A stretch of DNA of 50,860 bases from Anoxybacillus thermarum (GCF_000836725.1 NZ_JXTH01000012.1:1-50860); one strand, 5' to 3'; numbered from the stretch's first letter, positions 17,316 through 24,418 are shown. The notes: generated by a model not told the origin, from the sequence alone. Numbers and translations are program-made.

Positions 17316-17975
17316 TTAATAGTTTAAATCGATGCGAATTCCTTTGACGCTATATAAAATATTTTCAGCGATATTTGTCACATGGTCGCCAGCTCGCTCT
17401 AAGTTGCGCGTGATGAACGACAACTGTGTAATTTGGTTTGTAAACTCTGGCTTTTCACTCATTAAATCAATTAATTCTTGAATAATTTTTCCTTGCAACT
17501 CATCTACTCGATCGTCTTCAAGCGCAATGCGCTTCGCTTCTTCAACGTCGTCATTATGGAAAGCATGAAGCGCATGATCTAACATTTCATTGACGATCGC
17601 CGCCATTTCAGGAATGTGGACGATTGGTTTTACATGCGGTTCTGTGCCGATAAATTTAACCGATTTGGCGATATTGACCGCAATGTCACCAATGCGCTCG
17701 ACATCAGACGAAATTTTCAGCGCAACGATTAACCGACGTAAATCAGATGCGACCGGTTGTTGTTTTAAAATCGTCATAATCGCCAGTTCGTTAATTTCCC
17801 GCTCCAGTTCGTTAATTTTTTTATCGTTTTCGATAATTTCATCTGCTTTTGTGATATTTTGCGTTTGTAACGCTTCAATCGATTCATGTAGTGCTTGTTG
17901 GGAAGCAGATACCATCGTCATTAATTTTTCGCGCAGTTGTTGAAGCGCTGCATCAAAAGTTGAACGTTTTGTCAT
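17316..17975 (-). CDS. phoU: PhoU, phosphate signalling protein
   Basis: The 219-residue all-helical protein has the two tandem PhoU domains: ELEREINELAIMTILKQQPVASDLRRLIVALKIS in the first half (cut here into recognisable blocks) and TRNLERAGDHVTNIAENILY in the second. PhoU links phosphate transport by Pst to phosphate-responsive signalling and binds metal through its acidic motifs. Here it stands alone, without pst or pho genes in the window. ATG 17975 follows TAGGTGATT. It has its own terminator, so it is monocistronic. Confidence 0.9.
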   Translation of the reverse strand: MTKRSTFDAALQQLREKLMTMVSASQQALHESIEALQTQNITKADEIIENDKKINELEREINELAIMTILKQQPVASDLRRLIVALKISSDVERIGDIAVNIAKSVKFIGTEPHVKPIVHIPEMAAIVNEMLDHALHAFHNDDVEEAKRIALEDDRVDELQGKIIQELIDLMSEKPEFTNQITQLSFITRNLERAGDHVTNIAENILYSVKGIRIDLNY

Positions 17976-18100
17976 GCTGAATCACCTAACTTTTTTGTTG
18001 TTATTATATCCTGAAAACAGTTCACAAATAAAGCATAATTTTTTATAGAATGAATATATGTTTTATGGTATATTGTTAGGCGTACAATTGAAGAAGAATT

Positions 18101-18186
18101 CTACGCTTTTTGCGTAGGAGAGGTTCTAGAACACCCTCTATAAAAAAACTAGGGATCGCTATGTCCTTAGGGGGTATAGCGTTTTT
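18101..18186 (+). ncRNA. preQ1-I riboswitch with expression platform
   Basis: The aptamer spans 18119-18152: AGAGGTTCTAGAACACCCTCT, cut here only by the reading, followed by TATAAAAAAACTAG, with stem AGAGG/CCTCT and the A-rich tail that forms the pseudoknot. A terminator follows (CGCTAT 18157-18162 with ATAGCG 18176-18181, then TTTTT). PreQ1 binding should stop transcription of queCDEF. Directly upstream is a perfect hairpin CTACGC-TTTTT-GCGTAG (18101-18117) that is not part of the known aptamer. Confidence 0.92.
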
Positions 18187-18234
18187 GTTTTAGAACGCTC
18201 TTTCTTCTCATTACGTAAGAAAGGGGAGCGAAAA

Positions 18235-18900
18235 ATGAAAAAAGAAAAAGCAGTCGTCGTTTTTAGCGGCGGGCAAGATAGTACAACATGTTTATTTTGG
18301 GCGAAAAAACATTTTGCGGAAGTCGAAGCGGTGACGTTCGATTACAACCAACGCCATCGGCTTGAAATTGACGTTGCCGCATCGATCGCCAAAGAGCTTG
18401 ACGTGCCACATACGGTGCTCGATATGTCGCTATTAAATCAGCTCGCACCAAATGCGCTGACAAGAAGCGACATAGCGATCGAACAAAAAGAAGGACAATT
18501 GCCGTCCACGTTTGTCGATGGGCGCAATTTATTGTTTTTATCGTTTGCGGCCGTGCTTGCGAAACAAAAAGGGGCACGTCATCTCGTGACGGGCGTATGT
18601 GAAACGGACTTTAGCGGTTATCCGGATTGTCGGGACGTATTTATTAAGTCGTTAAACGTGACGCTTAATTTAGCGATGGATTACGACTTTGTCATCCATA
18701 CGCCGCTCATGTGGTTAAATAAAGCAGAAACGTGGAAGCTTGCTGATGAGCTGCATGCGCTTGAGTTCGTGCGCACGAAAACGCTCACGTGCTACAACGG
18801 CATCATCGCTGACGGTTGTGGCGAATGTCCAGCGTGTGTGTTGCGTAAACGAGGTCTTGATCAATATATGAGTGAAAAGAAAGGGGCGCATGTGCAATGA
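18235..18900 (+). CDS. queC: QueC, 7-cyano-7-deazaguanine synthase
   Basis: The enzyme converts 7-carboxy-7-deazaguanine to preQ0 with ATP and ammonia, in the queuosine precursor pathway. The 221-residue sequence has the ATP-pyrophosphatase loop SGGQDSTT near residues 11-18. A C-terminal zinc-binding cluster is present ([16 protein letters not shown]). It is first gene of queCDEF, under the preQ1 riboswitch, and its stop overlaps the start of queD (ATGA). ATG 18235 follows AAGGGGAG. Confidence 0.95.
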   Translation: MKKEKAVVVFSGGQDSTTCLFWAKKHFAEVEAVTFDYNQRHRLEIDVAASIAKELDVPHTVLDMSLLNQLAPNALTRSDIAIEQKEGQLPSTFVDGRNLLFLSFAAVLAKQKGARHLVTGVCETDFSGYPDCRDVFIKSLNVTLNLAMDYDFVIHTPLMWLNKAETWKLADELHALEFVRTKTLTCYNGIIADGCGECPACVLRKRGLDQYMSEKKGAHVQ

Positions 18901-19334
18901 TCCAACAAATTTATCCACAAGTCATACACCCGTTTCGCTATGAATTGAATAAAGATATGCAAATTGCGGCAGCGCACTTTATTCCGCATGAAGCAGCCGG
19001 GCAATGTGCGAACATGCACGGACATACGTATTTTATAAACATTACTGTTGCAGGTGACGAGCTGGATGATTCGGGCTTTTTAATTAACTTTCAACAGTTG
19101 AAAAAACTTGTGCACAACCGTTTTGATCATACGGTGATGAACGACCATAAAGATGTATTTAGCGATACAGCTGCTGAACATTTTCCAACGACAGAAGTGG
19201 TAGCGCGAAAAATTGCAGAAATTGTTCAAGAACATTTAGACACGTTGCCGAATAAACCGACATGCGTTCAAGTGTTTGTGCGGGAATCCCCGACAAGCTA
19301 CGTCGTATATCGTCCGAAAGCAGGGAAACAATAA
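18897..19334 (+). CDS. queD: QueD, 6-carboxytetrahydropterin synthase
   Basis: This 145-residue enzyme converts dihydroneopterin triphosphate to 6-carboxy-5,6,7,8-tetrahydropterin. Zinc ligands are visible in AAHF and MHGHTY, and the catalytic Cys lies in [11 protein letters not shown]-terminal Glu-containing strand ([11 protein letters not shown]) completes the T-fold. It starts by ATGA overlap with queC and ends by TAATG overlap with queE, so translation is coupled. Confidence 0.94.
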   Translation: MIQQIYPQVIHPFRYELNKDMQIAAAHFIPHEAAGQCANMHGHTYFINITVAGDELDDSGFLINFQQLKKLVHNRFDHTVMNDHKDVFSDTAAEHFPTTEVVARKIAEIVQEHLDTLPNKPTCVQVFVRESPTSYVVYRPKAGKQ

Positions 19335-20056
19335 TGGAGCGCATTCCCGTCATAGAAATTTTCGGCCCGACGATTCAGGGCGAAGGCATGGTCATCGGGC
19401 AAAAAACGATGTTTGTCCGCACGGCAGGATGCGACTATCGTTGCCGCTGGTGCGATTCGTCGTTTACGTGGGACGGTTCAGCGAAAGATGAAATTAAACA
19501 AATGACGGCCGAACATATTTGGCAACAACTAAAACAGCTTGGTGGGGATCGTTTTAACCATGTGACAATTTCAGGCGGCAATCCTGCGTTGCTTAAAAGT
19601 TTGCGTGCACTCATTTCTTTACTGAAACAACATCGGATGCGCATCGGCTTAGAGACACAAGGAAGCGTATGGCAAGACTGGTTTTACGATATCGACGATT
19701 TGACGATTTCACCAAAGCCACCGAGCTCAAACATGGAAACAAACTTTGTGATGCTTGATACGATCATGAACCGATTAGCGATGCATCGCGGACAAGTGAG
19801 TATAAAAGTCGTCGTATTTAACGATGAAGATTTTGCTTATGCCAAACATGTACATCAACGCTACCCGACCGTTCCGTTTTACGTTCAAGTTGGCAACGAT
19901 GATATACATGAAGGAGACGACATCACGCTTCGCTTAAAGTTATTACAAAAACTTGAATGGCTCGTCGAACAAGTTGTGCAATCAAACGAGATGAACGACG
20001 TTCGCGTCTTGCCGCAACTACACACGTTATTATGGGGCAATCGTCGCGGCGTATAA
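19334..20056 (+). CDS. queE: QueE, 7-carboxy-7-deazaguanine synthase
   Basis: A radical SAM enzyme of 240 residues that rearranges carboxytetrahydropterin to 7-carboxy-7-deazaguanine. The cluster motif CDYRCRWCDSSF (CxxxCxxC) lies at about residues 31-42, followed by a GGNPAL SAM-binding motif. The start is the ATG sharing one base with the queD stop; the longer frame from 19262 overlaps queD and is not used. It is third in the operon, 18 bases before queF. Confidence 0.94.
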   Translation: MERIPVIEIFGPTIQGEGMVIGQKTMFVRTAGCDYRCRWCDSSFTWDGSAKDEIKQMTAEHIWQQLKQLGGDRFNHVTISGGNPALLKSLRALISLLKQHRMRIGLETQGSVWQDWFYDIDDLTISPKPPSSNMETNFVMLDTIMNRLAMHRGQVSIKVVVFNDEDFAYAKHVHQRYPTVPFYVQVGNDDIHEGDDITLRLKLLQKLEWLVEQVVQSNEMNDVRVLPQLHTLLWGNRRGV

Positions 20057-20074
20057 CTAGAGGAGGAGAAAGAA

Positions 20075-20236
20075 ATGAGAAAAGATGAAGAACTACAAGG
20101 AGTTACGCTTCTTGGAAACCAAGGGACGAAATATGTATTTGAATACAGCCCAGACATTCTTGAAGTGTTTGATAACAAACATCCTGACCGCGACTACTTT
20201 GTAAAATTTAACTGTCCGGAGTTTACGAGCTTGTGT
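20075..20236 (+). CDS. queF: QueF exon 1 (residues 1-54), NADPH-dependent nitrile reductase
   Basis: QueF reduces preQ0 to preQ1 with NADPH. Exon 1 starts at ATG 20075 behind AGGAGGAG and encodes 54 residues ending NCPEFTSLC. The last codon, TGT, is the active-site cysteine that forms the thioimide with preQ0. Reading straight on gives only Gln and then a stop. Homology resumes exactly at 21408 with PKTGQPDF. The exon ends in U, as required at a group I 5' splice site. Together the exons give 163 residues, against about 165 for B. subtilis QueF. Confidence 0.93.
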
Positions 20237-20327
20237 CAATGAGGGCACACTTCAGTGGTGACACTGTCGGCTAAACCTTGTGAATTCAGGGGAAGAGAAA
20301 AAGGGTGGAAATTATCTGAATTTTTAT

Positions 20328-20379
20328 GTACAATACAAGCATAGGAATATGTGTTCGTGAAAGGGTGTTTGTATTGTAC
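20328..20379 (+). promoter_or_regulatory. Perfect 11-bp stem enclosing the endonuclease translation start
   Basis: GTACAATACAA (20328-20338) pairs perfectly with TTGTATTGTAC (20369-20379). The loop holds the AAAGGGTG ribosome site and the stem contains the proposed TTG start (20374). It may be a peripheral helix of the intron (P5/P6 region) and also restrain translation of the endonuclease. Confidence 0.55.
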
Positions 20380-21276
20380 GGTACACCTTGGAGAGATAAG
20401 GGATGGTTTACTGAGCAGTTTATTTACATTGGGAAAAGTATTCATGAGTTGTCCATTGAATTAGGTATGGATTGGTCTAGTCTTGAAAGGTGGAGGCAGA
20501 TTCACGGGTTACCTAGGCACTCGGAAAGAGAAAGGATTATTGCGGAGTACGGATTAGATGTTTTTGAAAACATAGTGAAGAGGAAAAAGGAAAGATATTC
20601 GATTTCTAATAAAAGAAAAGCAGAGATTATGTATAAAGGGAAAAGTTATGAGGATATTTATGGTAAAGAGAAGGCTCAAGAAATAAAAAATAAAATTTCT
20701 GCTTCAAATAAAAATGTGAAAAGATCAGAGGAATTTAAAGAAAATCTATCCAAAAAACAAAGGGGAAAAAATAATTCGAATTGGAAAGGTGGATTTTACA
20801 GTTCTCAGGTCTATAAACACATTGATCGTCTTAGTGTGAAAGAGTATGTTCTTGACACTTGGAATAGATATATCGTTATTGAAAAAGACTATACTTGTGA
20901 GTGCTGTGGAATCAGATCCATTACTTGTAATGGACATCATCTCCTATCTTTTACAAAAATTTTTGATGCTATTTGCTTTTATTTAGATAAACGTAATTGT
21001 TTAGACACACTGTCTGTCATTTCAGAAATGCATAAATTTCATAAAGAAAACTTTAGTAAAATTTACAAATGTTTGTGTTCTGCATGTCATCGCAATATCC
21101 ATCGACAAGAGAATTATTATATGAGAATGCAAGAAGAGAATCGTCTTATCCATTTATTAGAACCCTATTTCTCCAACCCTGAGCCAAGCCTTAAAGAAGA
21201 AAGTGCGATGTATACAGCCTTTTTCTTTAAGGAAGGTGCAGAGACTATCGAAATCACTTTATCACGAAGCGAGTAA
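20374..21276 (+). CDS. Intron-encoded HNH homing endonuclease
   Basis: The 300-residue protein probably starts at TTG 20374, about 6 bases after AAAGGGTG; an ATG at 20326 is in frame but lacks a ribosome site. An N-terminal helix-turn-helix-like segment (SIHELSIELGMDWSSLERW) is followed by NUMOD3-type DNA-binding repeats (SEEFKENLSKKQRGKNNSNWKGG). The HNH domain has paired cysteines and histidines (CECCG, NGHHL, CSACHRNIH). It presumably cleaves intronless queF to spread the intron. Its 3' end overlaps the R motif and the 5' strand of P7, so protein and ribozyme share sequence. The gene is AT-rich compared with the exons. Confidence 0.9.
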   Translation: MYGTPWRDKGWFTEQFIYIGKSIHELSIELGMDWSSLERWRQIHGLPRHSERERIIAEYGLDVFENIVKRKKERYSISNKRKAEIMYKGKSYEDIYGKEKAQEIKNKISASNKNVKRSEEFKENLSKKQRGKNNSNWKGGFYSSQVYKHIDRLSVKEYVLDTWNRYIVIEKDYTCECCGIRSITCNGHHLLSFTKIFDAICFYLDKRNCLDTLSVISEMHKFHKENFSKIYKCLCSACHRNIHRQENYYMRMQEENRLIHLLEPYFSNPEPSLKEESAMYTAFFFKEGAETIEITLSRSE

Positions 21277-21407
21277 AAGTAGTGATAAAGGAAGAGAGTA
21301 GAGTACATCACGATGAAAATATCGTGGTGGAAGCGCAAGGGTTCTTATTCGATATCGCAGTCGAATAAGAATAAGATATAGTCCACCTGCTCTACAAAAA
21401 GCAGTTG

Positions 21408-21737
21408 CCAAAAACCGGACAACCAGATTTTGCAACAATTTACATTAGTTATATTCCTGATAAAAAATGTGTTGAAAGCAAGTCGCTGAAGTTATATTTA
21501 TTTAGTTTCCGCAATCATGGTGATTTTCATGAAGATTGCGTCAATATTATTATGAACGATTTAATTCGCGTCATGGAGCCGCGCTACATTGAAGTGTGGG
21601 GGAAATTTACACCGCGCGGCGGCATTTCGATTGACCCGTATTGCAACTGGGGTCGCCCGGGAACGAAATACGAACAAATGGCGGAATATCGCTTATTAAA
21701 CCACGATTTATATCCGGAAAAAGTCGATAATCGCTAA
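21408..21737 (+). CDS. queF: QueF exon 2 (residues 55-163)
   Basis: The frame continues from exon 1 as [18 protein letters not shown] and ends at TAA 21735-21737. It holds the QueF block [22 protein letters not shown], which binds NADPH and preQ0 in the family, and the C-terminal [15 protein letters not shown]. No ribosome site precedes 21408. The TTG at 21405 is intron sequence, so this half should be made only after splicing. Confidence 0.92.
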   Translation, partial: PKTGQPDFATIYISYIPDKKCVESKSLKLYLFSFRNHGDFHEDCVNIIMNDLIRVMEPRYIEVWGKFTPRGGISIDPYCNWGRPGTKYEQMAEYRLLNHDLYPEKVDNR

Positions 21738-21762
21738 GAAGGCTGGCTGATAAGTCAGCCTT
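21738..21762 (+). terminator. Possible terminator after queF
   Basis: AAGGCTG and CAGCCTT form a stem at about 21739-21762, but an A-run rather than a T-run follows. It could be a weak terminator or a 3' stabilising hairpin. Confidence 0.4.
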
Positions 21763-21853
21763 AAAAAATTCATAAAAGAGAACTAGTTTTTTTTCGTAAA
21801 CGGGTATATAATGACAAATTGTTATGAACCTTTTTTGTTTGGGGGGTCTTCAT

Positions 21854-22543
21854 TTGAGACAGAGAACGGCTCTTGTGATCGGAGCAAGCGGATTAGTCGG
21901 AGGCGAGCTTCTCCAGCGGTTGCTTCGTTCAGAGCATTATGAACAAGTGACGGTGTTCGTTCGAAAACAAATGGCTTGTAAGCATGAGAAATTAAAACAA
22001 GTTGTCGTTGATTTTGACAACATCGAACAATATGAAGAATATTTTCATGTCGACGATGTATTTAGTTGTTTAGGGACGACGATGAAAAAAGCAAAAACAA
22101 AACAACAATTTATTAAAGTGGATTACGAATATACGTTGCGGGCGGCAAAACTGGCGGAAAAATGCCACGTTAAAACGTTTTTATTCGTTTCTGCGATCGG
22201 GGCAGATCCGCACTCGATGTTTTTTTACAATCGCGTCAAAGGAGAAACGGAAGAAGCGTTGCAGCGGCTTACGATTCGCTCGTTGCACATTTTTCGCCCA
22301 TCTTTATTAACAGGAGAGCGACAAGAATTTCGCCTCGGTGAAAAAACAGCGGAGTGGCTTTCTCACGGTTTTTCGTTTGCGTTCGTCGGCAAATGGGAAA
22401 AATATAAGCCGATCGCTGCAAAACAAGTGGCGGAAGCGATGTATTATGCTGCGCTTTCGGAAAAACAAGGGGTATACATTTACGAATGTAGCGAAATGAA
22501 AGGTCAATGTGAACAACAAAGAGGGCTGTCTCATCAACAATAA
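21854..22543 (+). CDS. NAD(P)-binding oxidoreductase, HTATIP2-like
   Basis: About 229 residues with an N-terminal Rossmann motif (ALVIGASGLVGGELLQRLL). The family patterns DDVFSCLGTTMKKAKTK and FLFVSAIGADPHSMFFYNRVKGETEEAL (Ser and YNRVK equivalents) follow. It belongs to atypical short-chain dehydrogenases near HTATIP2/YraR; substrate unknown. I prefer TTG 21854, eight bases after GGGGGG, over ATG 21824, which has no ribosome site and lies almost on the predicted transcription start (TATAAT 21807-21812). It ends at its own terminator. Confidence 0.75.
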   Translation: MRQRTALVIGASGLVGGELLQRLLRSEHYEQVTVFVRKQMACKHEKLKQVVVDFDNIEQYEEYFHVDDVFSCLGTTMKKAKTKQQFIKVDYEYTLRAAKLAEKCHVKTFLFVSAIGADPHSMFFYNRVKGETEEALQRLTIRSLHIFRPSLLTGERQEFRLGEKTAEWLSHGFSFAFVGKWEKYKPIAAKQVAEAMYYAALSEKQGVYIYECSEMKGQCEQQRGLSHQQ

Positions 22544-22556
22544 GCAGCCCTCTTTT
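22521..22556 (+). terminator. Rho-independent terminator
   Basis: GAGGGCTG (22521-22528) pairs with CAGCCCTC (22545-22552), followed by TTTT. It overlaps the end of the oxidoreductase gene. Confidence 0.75.
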
Positions 22557-22558
22557 CG

Positions 22559-22735
22559 TTACTCTACAATTTTATAATTTTTATGGTTGACGACTGTTCG
22601 TTCTTGTAAGTCGAGTTCTTTGTAGTTATCCATGTACGTTAAGTCGACAATAACTGAATTTTCGTTTACTTTTTCAACGATTCCCCGCAACCCATTTTTA
22701 AATTCAATGATGTCGCCAATTTGCGCTTTTTTCAT
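22559..22735 (-). CDS. ykvS: YkvS, DUF2187-family small protein
   Basis: A 58-residue open frame with ATG 22735 after AAGGGGA encodes MKKAQIGDIIEFKNGLRG, then IVEKVNENSVIVDLTYMDNY and a VVNHKNYKIVE end. This matches B. subtilis YkvS and the DUF2187 family, small beta-barrel (KOW/SH3-like) proteins of unknown function. In B. subtilis ykvS lies close to the que operon, as here. Convergent with the preceding oxidoreductase gene, 15 bases apart. Confidence 0.88.
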   Translation of the reverse strand: MKKAQIGDIIEFKNGLRGIVEKVNENSVIVDLTYMDNYKELDLQERTVVNHKNYKIVE

Positions 22736-22823
22736 TGAAAATCCCCTTTACTTTTGAATTTTTAACCCTTTTTTCTATTTTGCATGATTTTTCCTTGTTC
22801 GTAAAGGGCATTTTCAACTATTT

Positions 22824-23111
22824 TTAACGCTGTGGCCCATACGGCATGTATGGCCACATTGGACTAGGCATCATCTGTGGCATTTGTTGTGGCATTTGTG
22901 GCATCGGCATCATTTGCGGCATCCCCGACCACATCGGTCCCATCGGCATCCCACAGCCACAATCCCCCGGCATCATTTGCGGCATCGGCATCATTTGCGG
23001 CATTTGTTGTGGCATCATCTGTGGCATTTGCGGCATTGACATCGGCTGCGTTTGTTGCGGCATCATTTGTTGATCTAAACGGAAATCTTCATACATATTC
23101 CAGTTATTCAT
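22824..23111 (-). CDS. Met/Pro/Gln-rich low-complexity protein
   Basis: The 95-residue product begins MNNWNMYEDFRLDQQ and then consists almost wholly of MPQMM, MPQQ and MPMPQ repeats around a central GDCGCGMPMGP. It ends in MWPYMPYGPQR. There is no signal peptide. The composition recalls Bacillus spore-coat or spore-associated proteins; the Met clusters and CGC could also bind copper. No family recognised with certainty. ATG 23111 follows AAAGGATGA. The DNA shows short near-repeats of GGCATCATTTGCGGCAT type on the plus strand. Confidence 0.7.
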   Translation of the reverse strand: MNNWNMYEDFRLDQQMMPQQTQPMSMPQMPQMMPQQMPQMMPMPQMMPGDCGCGMPMGPMWSGMPQMMPMPQMPQQMPQMMPSPMWPYMPYGPQR

Positions 23112-23211
23112 CGTTTATCATCCTTTCTTTCATTTAGAATCCACCAACATTGTATGTGCATTTTTTATAGACGTGTGTCAATATAACAAAATTAGGCATT
23201 CACACATCGTA

Positions 23212-23240
23212 TTGACATGTATCGTTAAGCGCGTTAAAAC
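23212..23240 (+). promoter_or_regulatory. Promoter of the 23259 gene
   Basis: TTGACA (23212-23217) and TAAAAC (23235-23240) are separated by 17 bases. They lie just upstream of GAGGGAGGG and the small gene that follows. Confidence 0.5.
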
Positions 23241-23258
23241 AAAGAGGGAGGGATGAAC

Positions 23259-23453
23259 GTGACTGAACAAGAAGCGAAGCAACTTCTTCAACAATTGCGC
23301 ACACGCGACATTCCGCATGTGCTTGTAAAAAAGGAACATTTTTTAACGTTTCGCCATGTGCTCGTCCAACAAGAAGATTTTAAACATTTTCGCGGCGTCG
23401 CTCAGCGCGGCGGCGATGTCGTGTACTACTATATGGATGAGCCGCGCAGTTAA
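23259..23453 (+). CDS. Small hypothetical protein
   Basis: About 64 residues from GTG 23259, placed six bases after GAGGGAGGG; the ATG at 23253 is too close to that site. The sequence is helical then beta-rich (EAKQLLQQLRTRDIPHVLVKKEHFLTFRHVLV, given here in part as recognisable blocks), ending GGDVVYYYMDEPRS. No family recognised. Its last 74 bases overlap the 3' end of the convergent sigma-factor gene on the opposite strand. Confidence 0.6.
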   Translation: MTEQEAKQLLQQLRTRDIPHVLVKKEHFLTFRHVLVQQEDFKHFRGVAQRGGDVVYYYMDEPRS

Positions 23454-23904
23454 CGTAACGTTTTAGCTTTTTGACAGCGGACATGCGCCATTGTTTTACG
23501 GCATTCACGCTTACGCCTTCTTCATGAGCGATTTGTTTTAATGTTTTTCCTTCGATCACATGACGAACAAGCCATATGCGCTCCCGTGGTGTGAGATTGC
23601 GCATCGCATCTTCCCAGATGATGCCGGCAAAAAAATCGACATCTTCTTTTAACATATATTCATCTGGCAACGGAACGTGTACGATTTTTGTTTCTTTGCG
23701 CAACTGTGATACGATGCGCCAGCGAATCATTTTAAACGCGAACGTGCAAAATGAACCTTTCGTTTCGTCGTATCGCTCATACGCTTCCCAAAGCGCAATG
23801 AAGCCGATTTGCATATATTCATCGACATGACGGCGAATATGCAACTTGCGAATGATATAAGAAATGAGCGGGCGATATTCGGCAATGATTTTTTCAAATG
23901 ACAT
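23380..23904 (-). CDS. Sigma-70 family RNA polymerase sigma factor (small)
   Basis: The 174-residue protein has region 2 (about 10-75; DEYMQIGFIALWEAYERYD then FCTFAFKMIRWRIVSQLR) and region 4 with a helix-turn-helix (about 108-150; LTPRERIWLVRHVIEGKTLKQIA, HEEGVSVNAVKQWRMSAVKKL). There is no region 1 or 3. It could direct a small stress or sporulation regulon. No anti-sigma gene is obvious beside it. A strongly basic tail (RHRRRAERRRENV) overlaps the opposite gene at 23380-23453. ATG 23904 follows GGAAGGG, and a perfect 16-base palindrome lies just upstream. Confidence 0.8.
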   Translation of the reverse strand: MSFEKIIAEYRPLISYIIRKLHIRRHVDEYMQIGFIALWEAYERYDETKGSFCTFAFKMIRWRIVSQLRKETKIVHVPLPDEYMLKEDVDFFAGIIWEDAMRNLTPRERIWLVRHVIEGKTLKQIAHEEGVSVNAVKQWRMSAVKKLKRYVNCAAHPYSSTRHRRRAERRRENV

Positions 23905-23918
23905 ATATATCCCTTCCT

Positions 23919-23934
23919 TGAAGGCGCGCCTTCA
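23919..23934. promoter_or_regulatory. 16-base perfect palindrome upstream of the sigma gene
   Basis: TGAAGGCGCGCCTTCA lies 15 bases before the ATG of the sigma-factor gene, next to the ribosome site. It could be an operator or a translation-blocking RNA hairpin. Confidence 0.45.
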
Positions 23935-24157
23935 GTTATTCCGCGGTACATTTAGCCTAACAAAAACGCTTGCATCACGCGAAAGACAAAACGGAGAAAA
24001 ATCGCCTATTTACGTCTCGCATATACACCATTTCCCTTAAGGAAACACAAAAAATCAGGCGGAAAACAGGCAGGAAATAAGGATTTTGCGAAAAAATGTT
24101 TTGAACAATGGAAAAATTTTGTGTTATGATAATAAAAAATGGAAAGGCATGAGCAAG

Positions 24158-24400
24158 ATGAAAATAAGAAAGGCATGTATTGACCAACATTCGTCCCAAC
24201 AAAATGTATACATTTATGAAAATAAAAAAGAACAATATATCGTTGTTGCGATTCCGTATTTGGAATGGTCCACTTATGTCAGCTACGATGATTTCGCCCA
24301 TATCGAATCGCGTTTACAACAATCGCTCGCGAACGTGTTAGAAGAAGAGCATGTTCCGCCGCTTGCGATGAAGCTTGCCCAATGGATGAGAGAAATGTAA
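24158..24400 (+). CDS. Small hypothetical protein upstream of a kinase
   Basis: An 80-residue product from ATG 24158, about ten bases after GGAAAGG; the frame further up has no ribosome site. It has a beta-rich first half (NVYIYENKKEQYIVVAIPYLEW) and an acidic helical second half (HIESRLQQSLANVLEEEHV). No family recognised. The kinase gene follows after 18 bases on the same strand, so the two are likely cotranscribed. Confidence 0.6.
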   Translation: MKIRKACIDQHSSQQNVYIYENKKEQYIVVAIPYLEWSTYVSYDDFAHIESRLQQSLANVLEEEHVPPLAMKLAQWMREM

Positions 24401-24418
24401 GAAAGGTTTCGTTGCTAG

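Larger units (their letters stand above)
20237..21407 (+). ncRNA. Group I self-splicing intron in queF
   Basis: The intron is 1171 bases long. P1: exon UGUGU (20232-20236) pairs with GCACA (20245-20249), with the U·G wobble at the splice site and an 8-base loop. P10: the first two exon-2 bases CC can pair with GG (20243-20244). P2-like hairpin: CAGTG-GTGA-CACTG (20253-20266), placed as in the phage T4 td intron. P7: GACTAT (21243-21248, within GCAGAGACTAT) pairs with ATAGTC (21378-21383, within AAGATATAGTCC). Three hairpins lie between them (21257-21290, 21307-21328, 21342-21371), and a P9-like CTGC/GCAG (21387-21404) precedes the terminal G21407. The conserved R and S motifs and the terminal G support subgroup IA; I have not modelled P3-P6. 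Confidence 0.93.

Noticed and set aside
20237-21407. Insertion sequence or group II intron in queF
   Set aside because: No terminal inverted repeats or target duplication, no reverse transcriptase or domain V; group I R/S motifs and the terminal G are present.
21405-21737. Separate small gene starting at TTG 21405 (split QueF made as two proteins)
   Set aside because: No ribosome site; the three bases before 21408 belong to the intron, and group I splice rules fit exactly at 20236/21408.
22846-23137. Plus-strand open frames opposite the Met-rich gene
   Set aside because: They are low-complexity shadows without a ribosome site.
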